DNA from: PFJX01 sp031426735
GTDB taxonomy: Bacteria; Pseudomonadota; Gammaproteobacteria; Burkholderiales; Thiobacillaceae
Assembly (NCBI GenBank): GCA_031426735.1
Contig: JASJPK010000029.1
Coordinates: 1 to 64,000, forward strand
Direction of reading: 5' to 3'
Length of the DNA stretch: 64,000 bases
Position numbers and translations under genes: made by a program. Below are positions 40,301-48,780 of this stretch, in pieces. The notes under the pieces are model-generated. The model was given only the letters and a program-made list of their open reading frames with translations. It made no database searches and was not told where the DNA came from. How positions within the stretch are numbered: the first letter of the stretch is position 1; each line of letters starts with the position of its first letter.

Positions 40301-42666
40301 TCGACGATTACGGCAACGGCGTCACGACCAGCGGCGTTCTCACGCCGGGCGAAACGGTCTACGGCACCATCCAGGGAAGTACTGATCTGGACTGGCTAAA
40401 GATCACGCTTACCGCCGGCGCCAGCTACGATTTCTCGCTGGAAGGCAAAGATTCCGGCGGCGGCACGCTGGTCAATCCGCTCTTGCGCCTGAGTGACAAC
40501 GCCGGCAACGAGATCGCCTACAACCAGGACGGCGGCCTGGGCAGGGACGCGCACCTGACCTACATCGCCGCGACCAGTGGCACTTACTATTTATCTGTCG
40601 AGTCGCAATACGACTACGACGGCGATGCCGGCTCTTACACCCTCTCCGCGCGCAGCCTTGGGAGCGGCTATCAGGCCACGCCGATAGCCAATGCCTTCCC
40701 GTTGAGCGGCAACGCTGTCCTGGATGGCCTGACTCAGGGCAGCACCTGGCAGTTCAGCGGCGCACGTTTGCTGACCTATTCGTTCAACGATATCAGCGAA
40801 GAGGGCCTGATCCTCGGCGGCGCCTGGAACGAGGTGGCAAAAGACGCAATACGGGAGGCACTGGTCGCCTGGCAATCGGTCGCCAATATCAGCTTTGTCG
40901 AGATTCCGGGCAGCGACACGATCGAAAACAGCACGGCCAATATTGCCTTCGGCCACTCCGGTAACAGTCTTTACCCCGTCTCCGGCCTGGGCGTCTTCCC
41001 GGCGCCGGATTACGTCAATCTGCTCTTGGGCGAAATGGAATCAAACCGAACGGAATATCCACGCCTGGAAGGTGACATTTTGTTGGACGACTACGCCAGC
41101 GAGATGCAGTACCTCACCCGGGGCGATGCTGGATTCTGGGTCGGCATGCATGAATTGGGTCATGCCCTCGGCCTCAAGCACCCGTTCGACGACGGTGGCA
41201 ACGGCCGGCCGACTTTCATCGATCTGGGCATCGGCAGCAAGGACGTCAATACCCAGACGGCGATGAGCTACGGCACGCCCGGAATCAGCCTGGACAATGG
41301 TTATGCGGCCACGCCCATGCTGCTGGACATCCAGGCCATCCAGAGCATCTATGGCGCGAATGCCAGCTACCACAGCGCGGACAACACCTATTCCCTCGCC
41401 GACGACGGCGCTCTCAGAACCCTCTGGGATGCCGGTGGCAACGACTGGATCGATGCCAGCGGCCTTGCCTACGGCATCCAACTCAGCCTGGCGGCGGGCA
41501 GCATCAACCGTTATGGCAGCCAATACTCAGCCACCGCCAGCGCCTACAACGCCAACATCGAAAATGCCTCAAACGGAGCCGGGGCGGATACCCTGAACGG
41601 CACCAGCGCCTCCGTCATCATTAGATCGGACTACTACGTTTCTATCAGCAACCTGGAGTCGGTCATCGCCATCGCCGATAACGTCAGCATCGAAAATGCC
41701 CGCGGCGGTGTCGGGGCGGATACCCTGAGAGGTACCAGCGCCGCCAATATCCTGGACGGCGGTGCAGGCAATGACACTTTGGACGGCGGCACCGGCAATG
41801 ACACCCTTCTGGGCGGCACAGGCAACGACACCTATCTGGTCGACAGCGCGGGCGACCGGCTGATAGAGAGCAGCGCCCAGGCTGGCGAAATCGATAACGT
41901 ACAAGCCTCACTGAGCTGGACGCTGAGCGCCAACCTGGAAAACCTGACCCTGACCGGCAACGGTAAATTCAGCGGCAGAGGCAACGGCCTGGACAACTCC
42001 CTCACCGGCAACGGCGCGGCCAATGTGCTGGATGGCGGCGCTGGCGCAGACAGCCTGATCGGCGGCGCCGGAAACGACATCTACGTCGTGGACAACCTCA
42101 GCGACGTGATTCAGGAAAATCAGACCGACGCGGCGGAAATCGACTCGGTCCGCGCCTGGAGGGACTGGACGCTGGGCGACAACCTGGAAAACCTGACGCT
42201 GCTCGGCGTCAAACCATTGCACGGTAGCGGCAACGGTTTGAACAACAACCTGACCGGCAATGGCAACGCCAACAGCCTCGATGGCGGCGCCGGCAACGAC
42301 ACCCTCGTTGGCGCCTCCGGCAACGACACGCTGACAGGCGGTGCCGGCAGCGACACTTTCGCCTTCACCACCCCGCTCAACGCCCTCCGCAACGTCGACA
42401 CCGTCACTGACTTCAGCAGCGGCATGGACAAGCTTCAACTTTCGCCAGCCATCTTCCGCGCGCTGGATTTTTCCGGGGCGCCGGACTCGGCTGCGTTCTT
42501 CCATACCGGCAGTGCAGCGCAGGATGCGAATGACCGCATCCTGTATGACCAGAGCAGTGGAGGGCTGTACTACGATGCCGATGGCAGCGGCACGCTGGCG
42601 GCGATCAAATTTGCGACATTGCTGGCTTCGCCAACGCTGTTGTATAGCGATTTTTTTGTCGGGTAA
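37348..42666 (+). CDS. PPC-repeat M10 zinc metalloprotease with RTX export cassette (paralogue 1)
   Basis: The ATG at 37348 (MSNLYDT) has GGGAG seven bases upstream. An in-frame TTG two codons earlier is unlikely, because the paralogue at 43006 has the same GGGAGTTTGxxAATG layout. The ~1,772 residues hold nine ~115-residue repeats related to the bacterial pre-peptidase C-terminal (PPC) domain (~52-1101), each with DDY, DQDWFRIDLTAGRIY, FDLKG and SGTYYLS. An M10 peptidase domain follows (~1112-1392) with HELGHALGLKHP at residue 1268 and Met-turn AMSYG. RTX repeats and the shared cassette ending LLYSDFFVG close the protein. There is no Sec signal and no obvious propeptide. PPC domains usually occur in one or two copies next to proteases, so nine in a row is extreme. 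They probably form a long stalk or binding array (inference). Confidence 0.9.
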   Translation: MSNLYDTTIEYRRTLYDNAAVVPLNSEQFDGTGLAGGASSVWAASAINVFANELVGDDYAADLTTTGMVAVGGSVTGLLETSNDRDWFRVDLTAGRLYAFDLKGAASGGGTLLDPGLFLFDSTANYVAFDNNSGIDNDAQLVNSPPSSGAFYISPLDLGLSGGTYTLVATEIGVDDYLGSIATTGTLAVGGSTTGDIQFSSDQDWFRIDLTAGRIYTFDQKGAVSAGGSLTESALRLLDDTGNLVANAGYHAAGTDASLTYSPLSGGTYYVSAEAAYGSTGTYTLVATDLGADDYLGSTATTGIFTVGGSVTGDDQFYGDQDWFRIDLSAGRIYAFDLKSAFSGGGTLDNHSLQLLNSAADFLVYGGVSENGLESRLVYSPLSSATFYLSAEGGFTGGTYTLVAADIGADDFLGSSATTGSLVVGGGATGNIQFHGDQDWFSIELTAGRIYTFEMQEGVSSGGPLAVPFLTLLNSADVVLWSVVDNGTGSYPYFSFSPSSSGTYHLSAQGRGSEVGTYTLLATDSGADDYAYGVTTTGDLAVGGTATGSIQFNSDGDWFRIDLIAGHFYVFDMKGLHSGGGTLFNADLELRDSAAGYLTADYGIGDDARLSFKADSSGIHYLSATGWGNSTGTYTLTAADHGVDDYDGSIATTGKLAPGASTSGNIQLADEADWFRIELTAGRIYAFDLKGADSGGGTLTDPNLLLHDGEGNYLTVDFNNGVGLDARLTYLAPSSGTYFLSCQGSSYNVKPDGTYTLKATDLGIDDHVDGLTTSSTVTVGGAITGDIQFVNDQDWFRIDLMVGTTYIFKLQGADSGKGTLANPRLVLRDATGNYLYSDSDSGAGYDALFAYSPASSGTYYLAAQSEYASFTGTYTLSVGLDDFPGNAMTTLPVGGAVTGMIEYTSDQDKFLVDLTAGVEYVFDLTVADLGGGTQANPYLHLLDSSGDYIASDDSHIFFTPTSAGTYYLAVQGNNPGSTYTLSADLDDYGNGVTTSGVLTPGETVYGTIQGSTDLDWLKITLTAGASYDFSLEGKDSGGGTLVNPLLRLSDNAGNEIAYNQDGGLGRDAHLTYIAATSGTYYLSVESQYDYDGDAGSYTLSARSLGSGYQATPIANAFPLSGNAVLDGLTQGSTWQFSGARLLTYSFNDISEEGLILGGAWNEVAKDAIREALVAWQSVANISFVEIPGSDTIENSTANIAFGHSGNSLYPVSGLGVFPAPDYVNLLLGEMESNRTEYPRLEGDILLDDYASEMQYLTRGDAGFWVGMHELGHALGLKHPFDDGGNGRPTFIDLGIGSKDVNTQTAMSYGTPGISLDNGYAATPMLLDIQAIQSIYGANASYHSADNTYSLADDGALRTLWDAGGNDWIDASGLAYGIQLSLAAGSINRYGSQYSATASAYNANIENASNGAGADTLNGTSASVIIRSDYYVSISNLESVIAIADNVSIENARGGVGADTLRGTSAANILDGGAGNDTLDGGTGNDTLLGGTGNDTYLVDSAGDRLIESSAQAGEIDNVQASLSWTLSANLENLTLTGNGKFSGRGNGLDNSLTGNGAANVLDGGAGADSLIGGAGNDIYVVDNLSDVIQENQTDAAEIDSVRAWRDWTLGDNLENLTLLGVKPLHGSGNGLNNNLTGNGNANSLDGGAGNDTLVGASGNDTLTGGAGSDTFAFTTPLNALRNVDTVTDFSSGMDKLQLSPAIFRALDFSGAPDSAAFFHTGSAAQDANDRILYDQSSGGLYYDADGSGTLAAIKFATLLASPTLLYSDFFVG
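37500..40650 (+). repeat. Array of nine PPC-like repeats (paralogue 1)
   Basis: Repeat starts are marked by DDYAADLTTTG, DDYLGSIATTG, DDYLGSTATTG, DDFLGSSATTG, DDYAYGVTTTG, DDYDGSIATTG, DDHVDGLTTSS, DDFPGNAMTT and DDYGNGVTTSG. The last two or three are shorter and more diverged. Confidence 0.88.
41815..42666 (+). repeat. C-terminal RTX export cassette, gene 7 copy
   Basis: Same layout, starting GTGNDTYLVDSAGD; LTGNGKFSGRGN type, like gene 6. Tail LLYSDFFVG. Confidence 0.9.
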
Positions 42667-43005
42667 TCCAGCCTTGCGGTCGACAGGCGCTGCCGATATT
42701 CCGGACTAGGGAAATAGTCCCAGCACAGCTAAGGTCTTTAAGCTTGGCGTAGCCTATAAAACGATTGCAGGGTCTGAAAATTCATCCTGGAAACCGCAGC
42801 TGGTGTTGAATGTTTCGTATTTCAATCGGTTGCGTTACTTACGTAGGTGCAAATAAATTCGCACCTACAGTCCGGTTAACCGCGGTTTTTAGGTCCATTT
42901 GGCAAACGTTGATCAGAACTGCGGAGACCGCCATCAAATACAGCGTATTGCGTTCGGGCTCGGGGCATACGGATACGAAACAATTACTGGCCTGGGAGTT
43001 TGAAA
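42667..43005. other. Intergenic region upstream of the second PPC protease
   Basis: No gene is seen. It contains a GGACTA...TAGTCC dyad (42703-42720), an AT-rich CCTATAAAA near 42750 that could be a -10 element, and a GTAGGTGCxAAT palindrome (42843-42868). The ribosome site GGGAG lies at 42994-42998. Confidence 0.45.
42843..42868. repeat. GTAGGTGCGAAT-type palindrome, copy 3
   Basis: GTAGGTGCAAAT and ATTCGCACCTAC arms, in the opposite loop orientation to copy 1 and with one mismatch in the stem. Confidence 0.75.
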
Positions 43006-46000
43006 ATGTCGGACCTATATGACACCGATTTCGAGCAGAAACAGTGCTTCGGTGATCAGGTTGCCGATCTCGGGTTGGCGTCTGTCGACCTGTTGCCGGC
43101 AGATATCATTGAGGTGCAACGCAGCCAGACAGCTCTCACACCTCAGACGGCGACCACCACGGGTCGATTTGACTGGACTGGCCTGACTGTTAGCACGCGT
43201 GGTTTTTTCGCCGCCATCTCCGCCGACCCGACGCCGGTGATCGTCGACGATTATTCGGCTGACATCACCACCACAGGTGTCGTAGCGGTGGATGGCAGCG
43301 TTACCGGCCAGATCGAAACCGGCAATGACCAGGACTGGTTCCGCGTCAATCTGGTTGCTGGCGGCATCTATGCCTTCGATCTGAAGGGAGTCGCCTCCGG
43401 TGGCGGTACATTGCCCGATCCCGGTCTGCTTCTGCTGGATAGTTCAGGGGGCTACCTGGCCTTCGACCACGACAGCGGCATCGGTTCCGATTCCCGCTTG
43501 GTCTATAGCCCGCCCAGCAGCGCAACGTTCTACTTGTCTGCCCGCGATGTCAGCGGCACGCCAGGCAGCTATACGCTGGTAGCGACCTATCTGGGTGCCG
43601 ATGACTATGCCGGTAACAGCACTACCAGCGGCACAGTCACGGCGGGCGTCCCCGCGACCGGCAACATCCAGTTCAACTACGATCAGGACTGGTTCCGGGT
43701 CGAGTTGACTGCGGGGCGGGTCTACGCCTTCGATCTGAAAGGACTCTCCTCCGGGAGCGGCACGCTGCCTGATCCGAATCTTTCCCTTTACAGCGACACG
43801 GGGAGCCATATCGCCGCTGACAATGACAGCGGTATCGGTTCAGATGCCTTCCTGCGCTATAGCCCGCTCAACAACGGTGTGTTCTATCTATCCACCGGCT
43901 ACTCCAGCCAAACCGGCACCTATACCCTGCTGGCGAGCGACATCGGCGCCGATGACTACCTGGGCAGCAGCGCCACGACCGGCGTAGTTGCAGTGGGCGG
44001 TTCAGCCACTGGCGATATCCAGTTCAACAGCGATCAGGACTGGTTCCGCATTGATTTGACCGCCGGCCAGATCTATAGCTTCGACCTGAAAGGGACCGCA
44101 TCCGGTGGTGGTTCGCTGCCGGAGCCCAATCTCAATCTTCTGGATGGCACGGGGGTTTTGCTGGCAAGCGACAGTTACAACGGAGTCGACACCGATGCTC
44201 AGCTGATTTACAGCCCGCTTGGCGGGGGAACCTACTATCTCTCCGCCTGGGCCGGCTACGCTTCAGCCGGTACCTATACGCTGACGGCGACCCATCTCGG
44301 CACCGATGACCATCTAGCCAGTAGCGGCACGACCAGCAGGCTTGCTGTGGGCGGTTCCGTCAGCGGCAATATCCAGTTCGTCGGCGACCAGGACGGGTTC
44401 CATATTGATCTGACCGCCGGCAGGATTTATTCCATCGACATGAAAGGCGTCGACTCCGGGGCCGGCACACTGATTGACCCCTATCTGCGACTCTTGAACA
44501 GCAATGCAGACTACCTGGTCTTTGACAATGAAAGCGGAACCGGCTCCGATGCCCGCCTGCTCTATAGCCCGCTTGTCAGCGGAGATTTCCTGCTTTCCGC
44601 TGAAGGGGGCTTTGGCACGCTTGGCAGCTACACCCTGACGGCGACCGACATCGGTACCGATGATTATGCCGGCAGCCTCGCGACCACCGGCACGCTGGCG
44701 GTGGGGGGGGCGGTCAGCGGCAATATCCAGTTCGTCGGCGACCAGGACTGGTTTCGCCTCGAACTGACCGAGGGCAGGATTTACGCCTTCGATATGAAAG
44801 GGTTTGATTCCGCTGGCGGCACGCTGGCCGATCCTTTCCTCGTATTCCTGGATAGTGCGGGCGAATTTCTTGCCTCCGACGTGGACAGCGGCACGGGCGC
44901 CGATGCCCGCATCACCCTCAGCGCTGACCACAGCGGCACCTACTATCTTTCCGCCCATGGCGCGAATGGCACCTATACGCTGCAGGCTACCGATCTCGGC
45001 GCCGATGACTATGCCGGCAGCCTTGCCACAACCGGCAGCCTCGCCATGGGCGGCACGGCAACCGGCAACATCCAGTTCGACAGCGACCAGGACTGGTTCC
45101 GCGTCGAATTGCTCGCCGGCCATTTCTATCGTTTTGATATGAAGGGGGGGGCTTCCGGGGGCGGCACCCTGCCTGACCCCTTCCTTCAATTCCGGGACGG
45201 TGCGGCAGGTTATGTGTCCTCAGACTTTGATAGCGGCACTGGGGCCGATGCCCGTCTGGGCTTCAATGCAGTCAGCAGCGGAACCTACTATCTCTCCGCC
45301 ATTGGCAGCGGAGCCACCGGCACTTACACCTTAACGGCTGCCGATCTCGGCGAAGACGACTATGCCGGCGATGCAAGCACTCTGGGCAATCTGGCGGTGG
45401 GTGACTCGATCAGCGGCAACATCCAGCTTGCCTCCGAGTCGGATTGGTTCCGTATCGATCTCAGTGCCGGCAGGATCTACGTTTTCGACCTCAAAGGCCT
45501 GGACTCCGGCAGCGGCACGCTGTCGGACCCCCATCTTCAGTTGCGTGACGGCGCGGGCAATGTGCTGTTCAATGACTACGACAGCGGCACCGGCCGGGAT
45601 GCCAGGATGACCCGTCTTGCGCCAACCGGAGGCACGTATTACCTGGCCGTCCAGGGACTGTCCGAAGGAGCGACGGGCAGTTACACGCTGGCCGCCACGG
45701 ATATCGGCAGCGACGATTTTGCCGGCAACAGCGCGACGGCCGGCACATTGGCCGCGGGCGACGCGGTTACAGGCGACATCCAGTTCACCAACGATGAGGA
45801 CTGGTTCCGCCTCGATCTGACCGCTGGCACCACCTATATCTTCGCGCTGCAGGGCGCGGATTCCGGCATGGGCACGCTGGTCAACTCCATGTTGCAGCTT
45901 TACAGCGCCGCCGGCCTATATCTGGATTCGGGCTATAACAGCGCCGGCAACGGCTTGCTGCTCGTCTACACCCCCACCAGCAGCGGCGCCTACTATCTGT

Positions 46001-48603
46001 CCGCGGCGGGGGTCTATAGCGACAATCTCGGCACCTACACGCTGAACGCCAGCCTGGACGATTACACGCACAGCGCTTTGACCGGCGGCAGCGTTGCGGT
46101 GGGAAATGATGCCTTTGGCGCGATCCAGTATTTCGGCGACCAGGACTGGTTCCGCGTCGACCTGAACGCGGGCGGCGAATATGTCTTCGACCTCAAAGGC
46201 GTCGATACCGGCGGCGGCAGTCTCGTCAGCGGCTATCTGGTGTTGTTCGGCGGCACGGGAAACTACTTGAACGGGGATGACAGCCATCTCTTCTACAAGC
46301 CGAGCAGCAGCGGTACCTACTATCTGGCCGTTCAAGGCATGAATGCCGTCGGCACTTATACGCTGAGCGCCAACCTCGACGATTTCAAAGATGGTGTCAC
46401 CACGACCGGCGTACTCGCCCCGGGCGGATCGGTCACCGGCATGCTCGAGGGCGGCGCGGACGTCGACTGGCTGAAGATCAGCCTCACCGCCGGCACCAGT
46501 TATGCGTTCTCGCTGGAGGGCAGGGACTCCGGCGGCGGCACGCTGGCCGACCCGCTGCTGCGTCTGCGCGACAGCAACGGCAGCGAGATCGCCAGCAACC
46601 TGGACGGCGGCCTGGGCCGGGACGCGCACCTGACCCACATCGCCACGACCAGCGGCACCTACTATTTATCAGTCGAATCGCAAAACACCTATGGCAGCGA
46701 TGTCGGCACCTACACCCTCTCGTCCCGCAGCCTCGGCAGCGGCTACCAGGCCACGCCGGTAGCCAATGCCTTCCCACTGAGCGGCACCGCCACCCTGGAT
46801 GGCCTGACCCAGGGCAGCGCCTGGCAATTCAGCGGCCCCCGCGTGCTGACCTATTCGTTCAACGATATCAGCGAAGCAGGCATGAACCTTGGCGGACCCT
46901 GGACGGAGGCGCAAAAAGACGCCGTTCGGGAAGCGCTCCTTGCCTGGGAAGTGGTCGCCAACATCAGCTTCGTCGAGATTCCGGGCAGCGACACCATCGA
47001 GAACAACACGGCCAATATCGCCATCGGGCACGCCGGCAGTTATTTTTATCCCGCAGCCGGCCTGGGCGTTTTCCCTTCGCCGGATTACGTCAATCAGCTC
47101 CTGGCCGACCTGGAATCGAATCGAACGGACTATCCGCGTCTGGAGGGCGATGTCCTGCTCGACGACTACGCCAGCGAGATGCAGTACCTCAGCCCGGGCG
47201 ATGCCGGATTCTGGGTCGGTTTGCATGAACTGGGCCATGCCCTCGGCCTCAAGCACCCGTTCGACGACGGCGGCAACGGCCGACCCACCTTCATCGACCT
47301 GGGCATCGGCGCCAAGGACGTCAATACCCAGACGGCCATGAGCTATGACACCCCGGCGACCAGCCTGAGCGATGGCTATTCCGCCACCCCCATGCTGCTG
47401 GACATCCAGGCCATTCAGCGCATCTACGGGGCGAACACCACGTATCACAGCACGGACAACAGCTACACCCTGACCGATGATGGCGCCCTCAGAACTCTTT
47501 GGGATACCGGCGGCAACGACTGGTTGGACGCCAGCAACCTGGGCACCGGCATCCAGCTCAATCTGGAAGCGGGCAGCATCAATCGTTTTGGTTTCCAGAG
47601 TTCGGTCACCGCCATCGCCTACGGCGTCAGCATCGAAAATGCCCGCGGCAGCTTCGACGCGGACACGCTCATCGGTACCAGCGCCGCCAACATCCTCGAA
47701 GGAGGCAACGGCAACGACCTGTTGGATGGCGGTGCCGGAACAGACACGCTGACCGGCGGCCTCGGCAACGACAGCTATGTCGTCGACAACCGCGGCGACC
47801 GCATCCTCGAAACCAGCACCCTGAGCAGCGAGATCGACAGCGTCCAGGCCACGTTGAGCTGGAATCTGGGCGCCAACCTGGAAAATCTCACCCTGCTCGG
47901 CACCCATCGCTTCAGCGCCAACGGCAACGGCCTCGACAACACCCTCACCGGCAACGCCGCCGGCAACCTGCTCAATGGCGGCCGCGGCGCCGACACGCTG
48001 ACCGGCGGTGCCGGCAACGACACCTATGTCGTGGACCGCGCCAGCGACGTCATCCAGGAAAGCGGCGCCGATGCGAGCGACAGCGTGCGCAGCTGGGTCG
48101 ACTGGACGCTGGGCGCCAACCTGGAAAACCTGACGTTGCTCGGCGTCAAACAACTCAGCGGCGCCGGCAACAGCCTGGACAACCGCCTCACCGGCAACGG
48201 CGCCGCCAATGTGTTGAATGGTGGCGACGGCAACGACACGCTGAGCGGCGCCTCCGGCAACGACACGCTGACCGGCGGCGCCGGCAGCGACACGTTTGCC
48301 TTCACGACCCCGCTCAACGCTGTTCGCAACGTCGACACGATCACCGATTTCGTTAGCGGTACGGACAAAATCGAACTCTCGTCGGCCATCTTCCGAGAGA
48401 TCGGTTTCAGCGGCAGTCCGAGTTCGGATGTGTTCTTCCACGCCGGCAGCGCGGCGCACGACACGGATGACCGCATCCTGTATGACCAAGGCAATGGCGG
48501 GCTGTACTACGACGTCGATGGTAACGGTGCGCTGGCGGCGGTGCAGTTCGCGGTGCTGAGCGGAGGGGCAATGTTGCAATACTCAGATATTTCCTTGAGT
48601 TAA
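43006..48603 (+). CDS. PPC-repeat M10 zinc metalloprotease with RTX export cassette (paralogue 2)
   Basis: The ATG at 43006 (MSDLYDT) has GGGAG seven bases upstream, as in its neighbour. About 1,865 residues. A ~75-residue N-terminal segment precedes ten PPC-like repeats (~79-1242), then an M10 peptidase domain (~1244-1529) with HELGHALGLKHP at residue 1407 and Met-turn AMSYD. RTX repeats and the shared cassette ending LQYSDISLS follow. The peptidase part is nearly the same as in the upstream gene (DTIENxTANIA, EMQYL, GRPTFIDLGIG), so the pair arose by tandem duplication. The cassette, however, resembles that of the protease at 29985 (LLGTHRFSANGN) more than that of its tandem sister (LTGNGKFSGRGN), which points to recombination between cassettes. 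Confidence 0.9.
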   Translation: MSDLYDTDFEQKQCFGDQVADLGLASVDLLPADIIEVQRSQTALTPQTATTTGRFDWTGLTVSTRGFFAAISADPTPVIVDDYSADITTTGVVAVDGSVTGQIETGNDQDWFRVNLVAGGIYAFDLKGVASGGGTLPDPGLLLLDSSGGYLAFDHDSGIGSDSRLVYSPPSSATFYLSARDVSGTPGSYTLVATYLGADDYAGNSTTSGTVTAGVPATGNIQFNYDQDWFRVELTAGRVYAFDLKGLSSGSGTLPDPNLSLYSDTGSHIAADNDSGIGSDAFLRYSPLNNGVFYLSTGYSSQTGTYTLLASDIGADDYLGSSATTGVVAVGGSATGDIQFNSDQDWFRIDLTAGQIYSFDLKGTASGGGSLPEPNLNLLDGTGVLLASDSYNGVDTDAQLIYSPLGGGTYYLSAWAGYASAGTYTLTATHLGTDDHLASSGTTSRLAVGGSVSGNIQFVGDQDGFHIDLTAGRIYSIDMKGVDSGAGTLIDPYLRLLNSNADYLVFDNESGTGSDARLLYSPLVSGDFLLSAEGGFGTLGSYTLTATDIGTDDYAGSLATTGTLAVGGAVSGNIQFVGDQDWFRLELTEGRIYAFDMKGFDSAGGTLADPFLVFLDSAGEFLASDVDSGTGADARITLSADHSGTYYLSAHGANGTYTLQATDLGADDYAGSLATTGSLAMGGTATGNIQFDSDQDWFRVELLAGHFYRFDMKGGASGGGTLPDPFLQFRDGAAGYVSSDFDSGTGADARLGFNAVSSGTYYLSAIGSGATGTYTLTAADLGEDDYAGDASTLGNLAVGDSISGNIQLASESDWFRIDLSAGRIYVFDLKGLDSGSGTLSDPHLQLRDGAGNVLFNDYDSGTGRDARMTRLAPTGGTYYLAVQGLSEGATGSYTLAATDIGSDDFAGNSATAGTLAAGDAVTGDIQFTNDEDWFRLDLTAGTTYIFALQGADSGMGTLVNSMLQLYSAAGLYLDSGYNSAGNGLLLVYTPTSSGAYYLSAAGVYSDNLGTYTLNASLDDYTHSALTGGSVAVGNDAFGAIQYFGDQDWFRVDLNAGGEYVFDLKGVDTGGGSLVSGYLVLFGGTGNYLNGDDSHLFYKPSSSGTYYLAVQGMNAVGTYTLSANLDDFKDGVTTTGVLAPGGSVTGMLEGGADVDWLKISLTAGTSYAFSLEGRDSGGGTLADPLLRLRDSNGSEIASNLDGGLGRDAHLTHIATTSGTYYLSVESQNTYGSDVGTYTLSSRSLGSGYQATPVANAFPLSGTATLDGLTQGSAWQFSGPRVLTYSFNDISEAGMNLGGPWTEAQKDAVREALLAWEVVANISFVEIPGSDTIENNTANIAIGHAGSYFYPAAGLGVFPSPDYVNQLLADLESNRTDYPRLEGDVLLDDYASEMQYLSPGDAGFWVGLHELGHALGLKHPFDDGGNGRPTFIDLGIGAKDVNTQTAMSYDTPATSLSDGYSATPMLLDIQAIQRIYGANTTYHSTDNSYTLTDDGALRTLWDTGGNDWLDASNLGTGIQLNLEAGSINRFGFQSSVTAIAYGVSIENARGSFDADTLIGTSAANILEGGNGNDLLDGGAGTDTLTGGLGNDSYVVDNRGDRILETSTLSSEIDSVQATLSWNLGANLENLTLLGTHRFSANGNGLDNTLTGNAAGNLLNGGRGADTLTGGAGNDTYVVDRASDVIQESGADASDSVRSWVDWTLGANLENLTLLGVKQLSGAGNSLDNRLTGNGAANVLNGGDGNDTLSGASGNDTLTGGAGSDTFAFTTPLNAVRNVDTITDFVSGTDKIELSSAIFREIGFSGSPSSDVFFHAGSAAHDTDDRILYDQGNGGLYYDVDGNGALAAVQFAVLSGGAMLQYSDISLS
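43240..46730 (+). repeat. Array of ten PPC-like repeats (paralogue 2)
   Basis: Repeat starts include DDYSADITTTG, DDYAGNSTTSG, DDYLGSSATTG, DDHLASSGTTS, DDYAGSLATTG (twice), DDYAGDASTLG, DDFAGNSATAG, DDYTHSALTGG and DDFKDGVTTTG. There is one more unit than in the neighbouring paralogue. Confidence 0.88.
47758..48603 (+). repeat. C-terminal RTX export cassette, gene 8 copy
   Basis: Same length as the gene 5 copy (846 bp) and of the same LLGTHRFSANGN type. Tail LQYSDISLS. Confidence 0.9.
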
Positions 48604-48650
48604 AGCCCTAGTCGCTGTTAAAACGAACCACCAAGGTGCGCCTCAAAAAT

Positions 48651-48720
48651 CGTCATTCCCGCGCGGGAATCCAGTGCGTTGATTCCAATGGGTTCCCGCG
48701 CGGGAACAACGAACCAGGGG
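48651..48720. repeat. GTCATTCCCGCG...GGGAATCCAG element, copy 2
   Basis: CGTCATTCCCGCGCGGGAATCCAG is followed ~25 bases later by a second TTCCCGCGCGGGAA palindrome. It lies in the 177-base gap before gene 9. Confidence 0.7.
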
Positions 48721-48780
48721 TTATTCGAAGCGCGCCCCATCTTGAACGGCAAATAGGGGCACAAAAATGAAAGAAGAATC

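Noticed and set aside
42703..42720. GGACTA...TAGTCC dyad as a regulator operator
   Set aside because: Six-base arms are expected by chance in this length of sequence, and no second copy was seen upstream of the sister genes.
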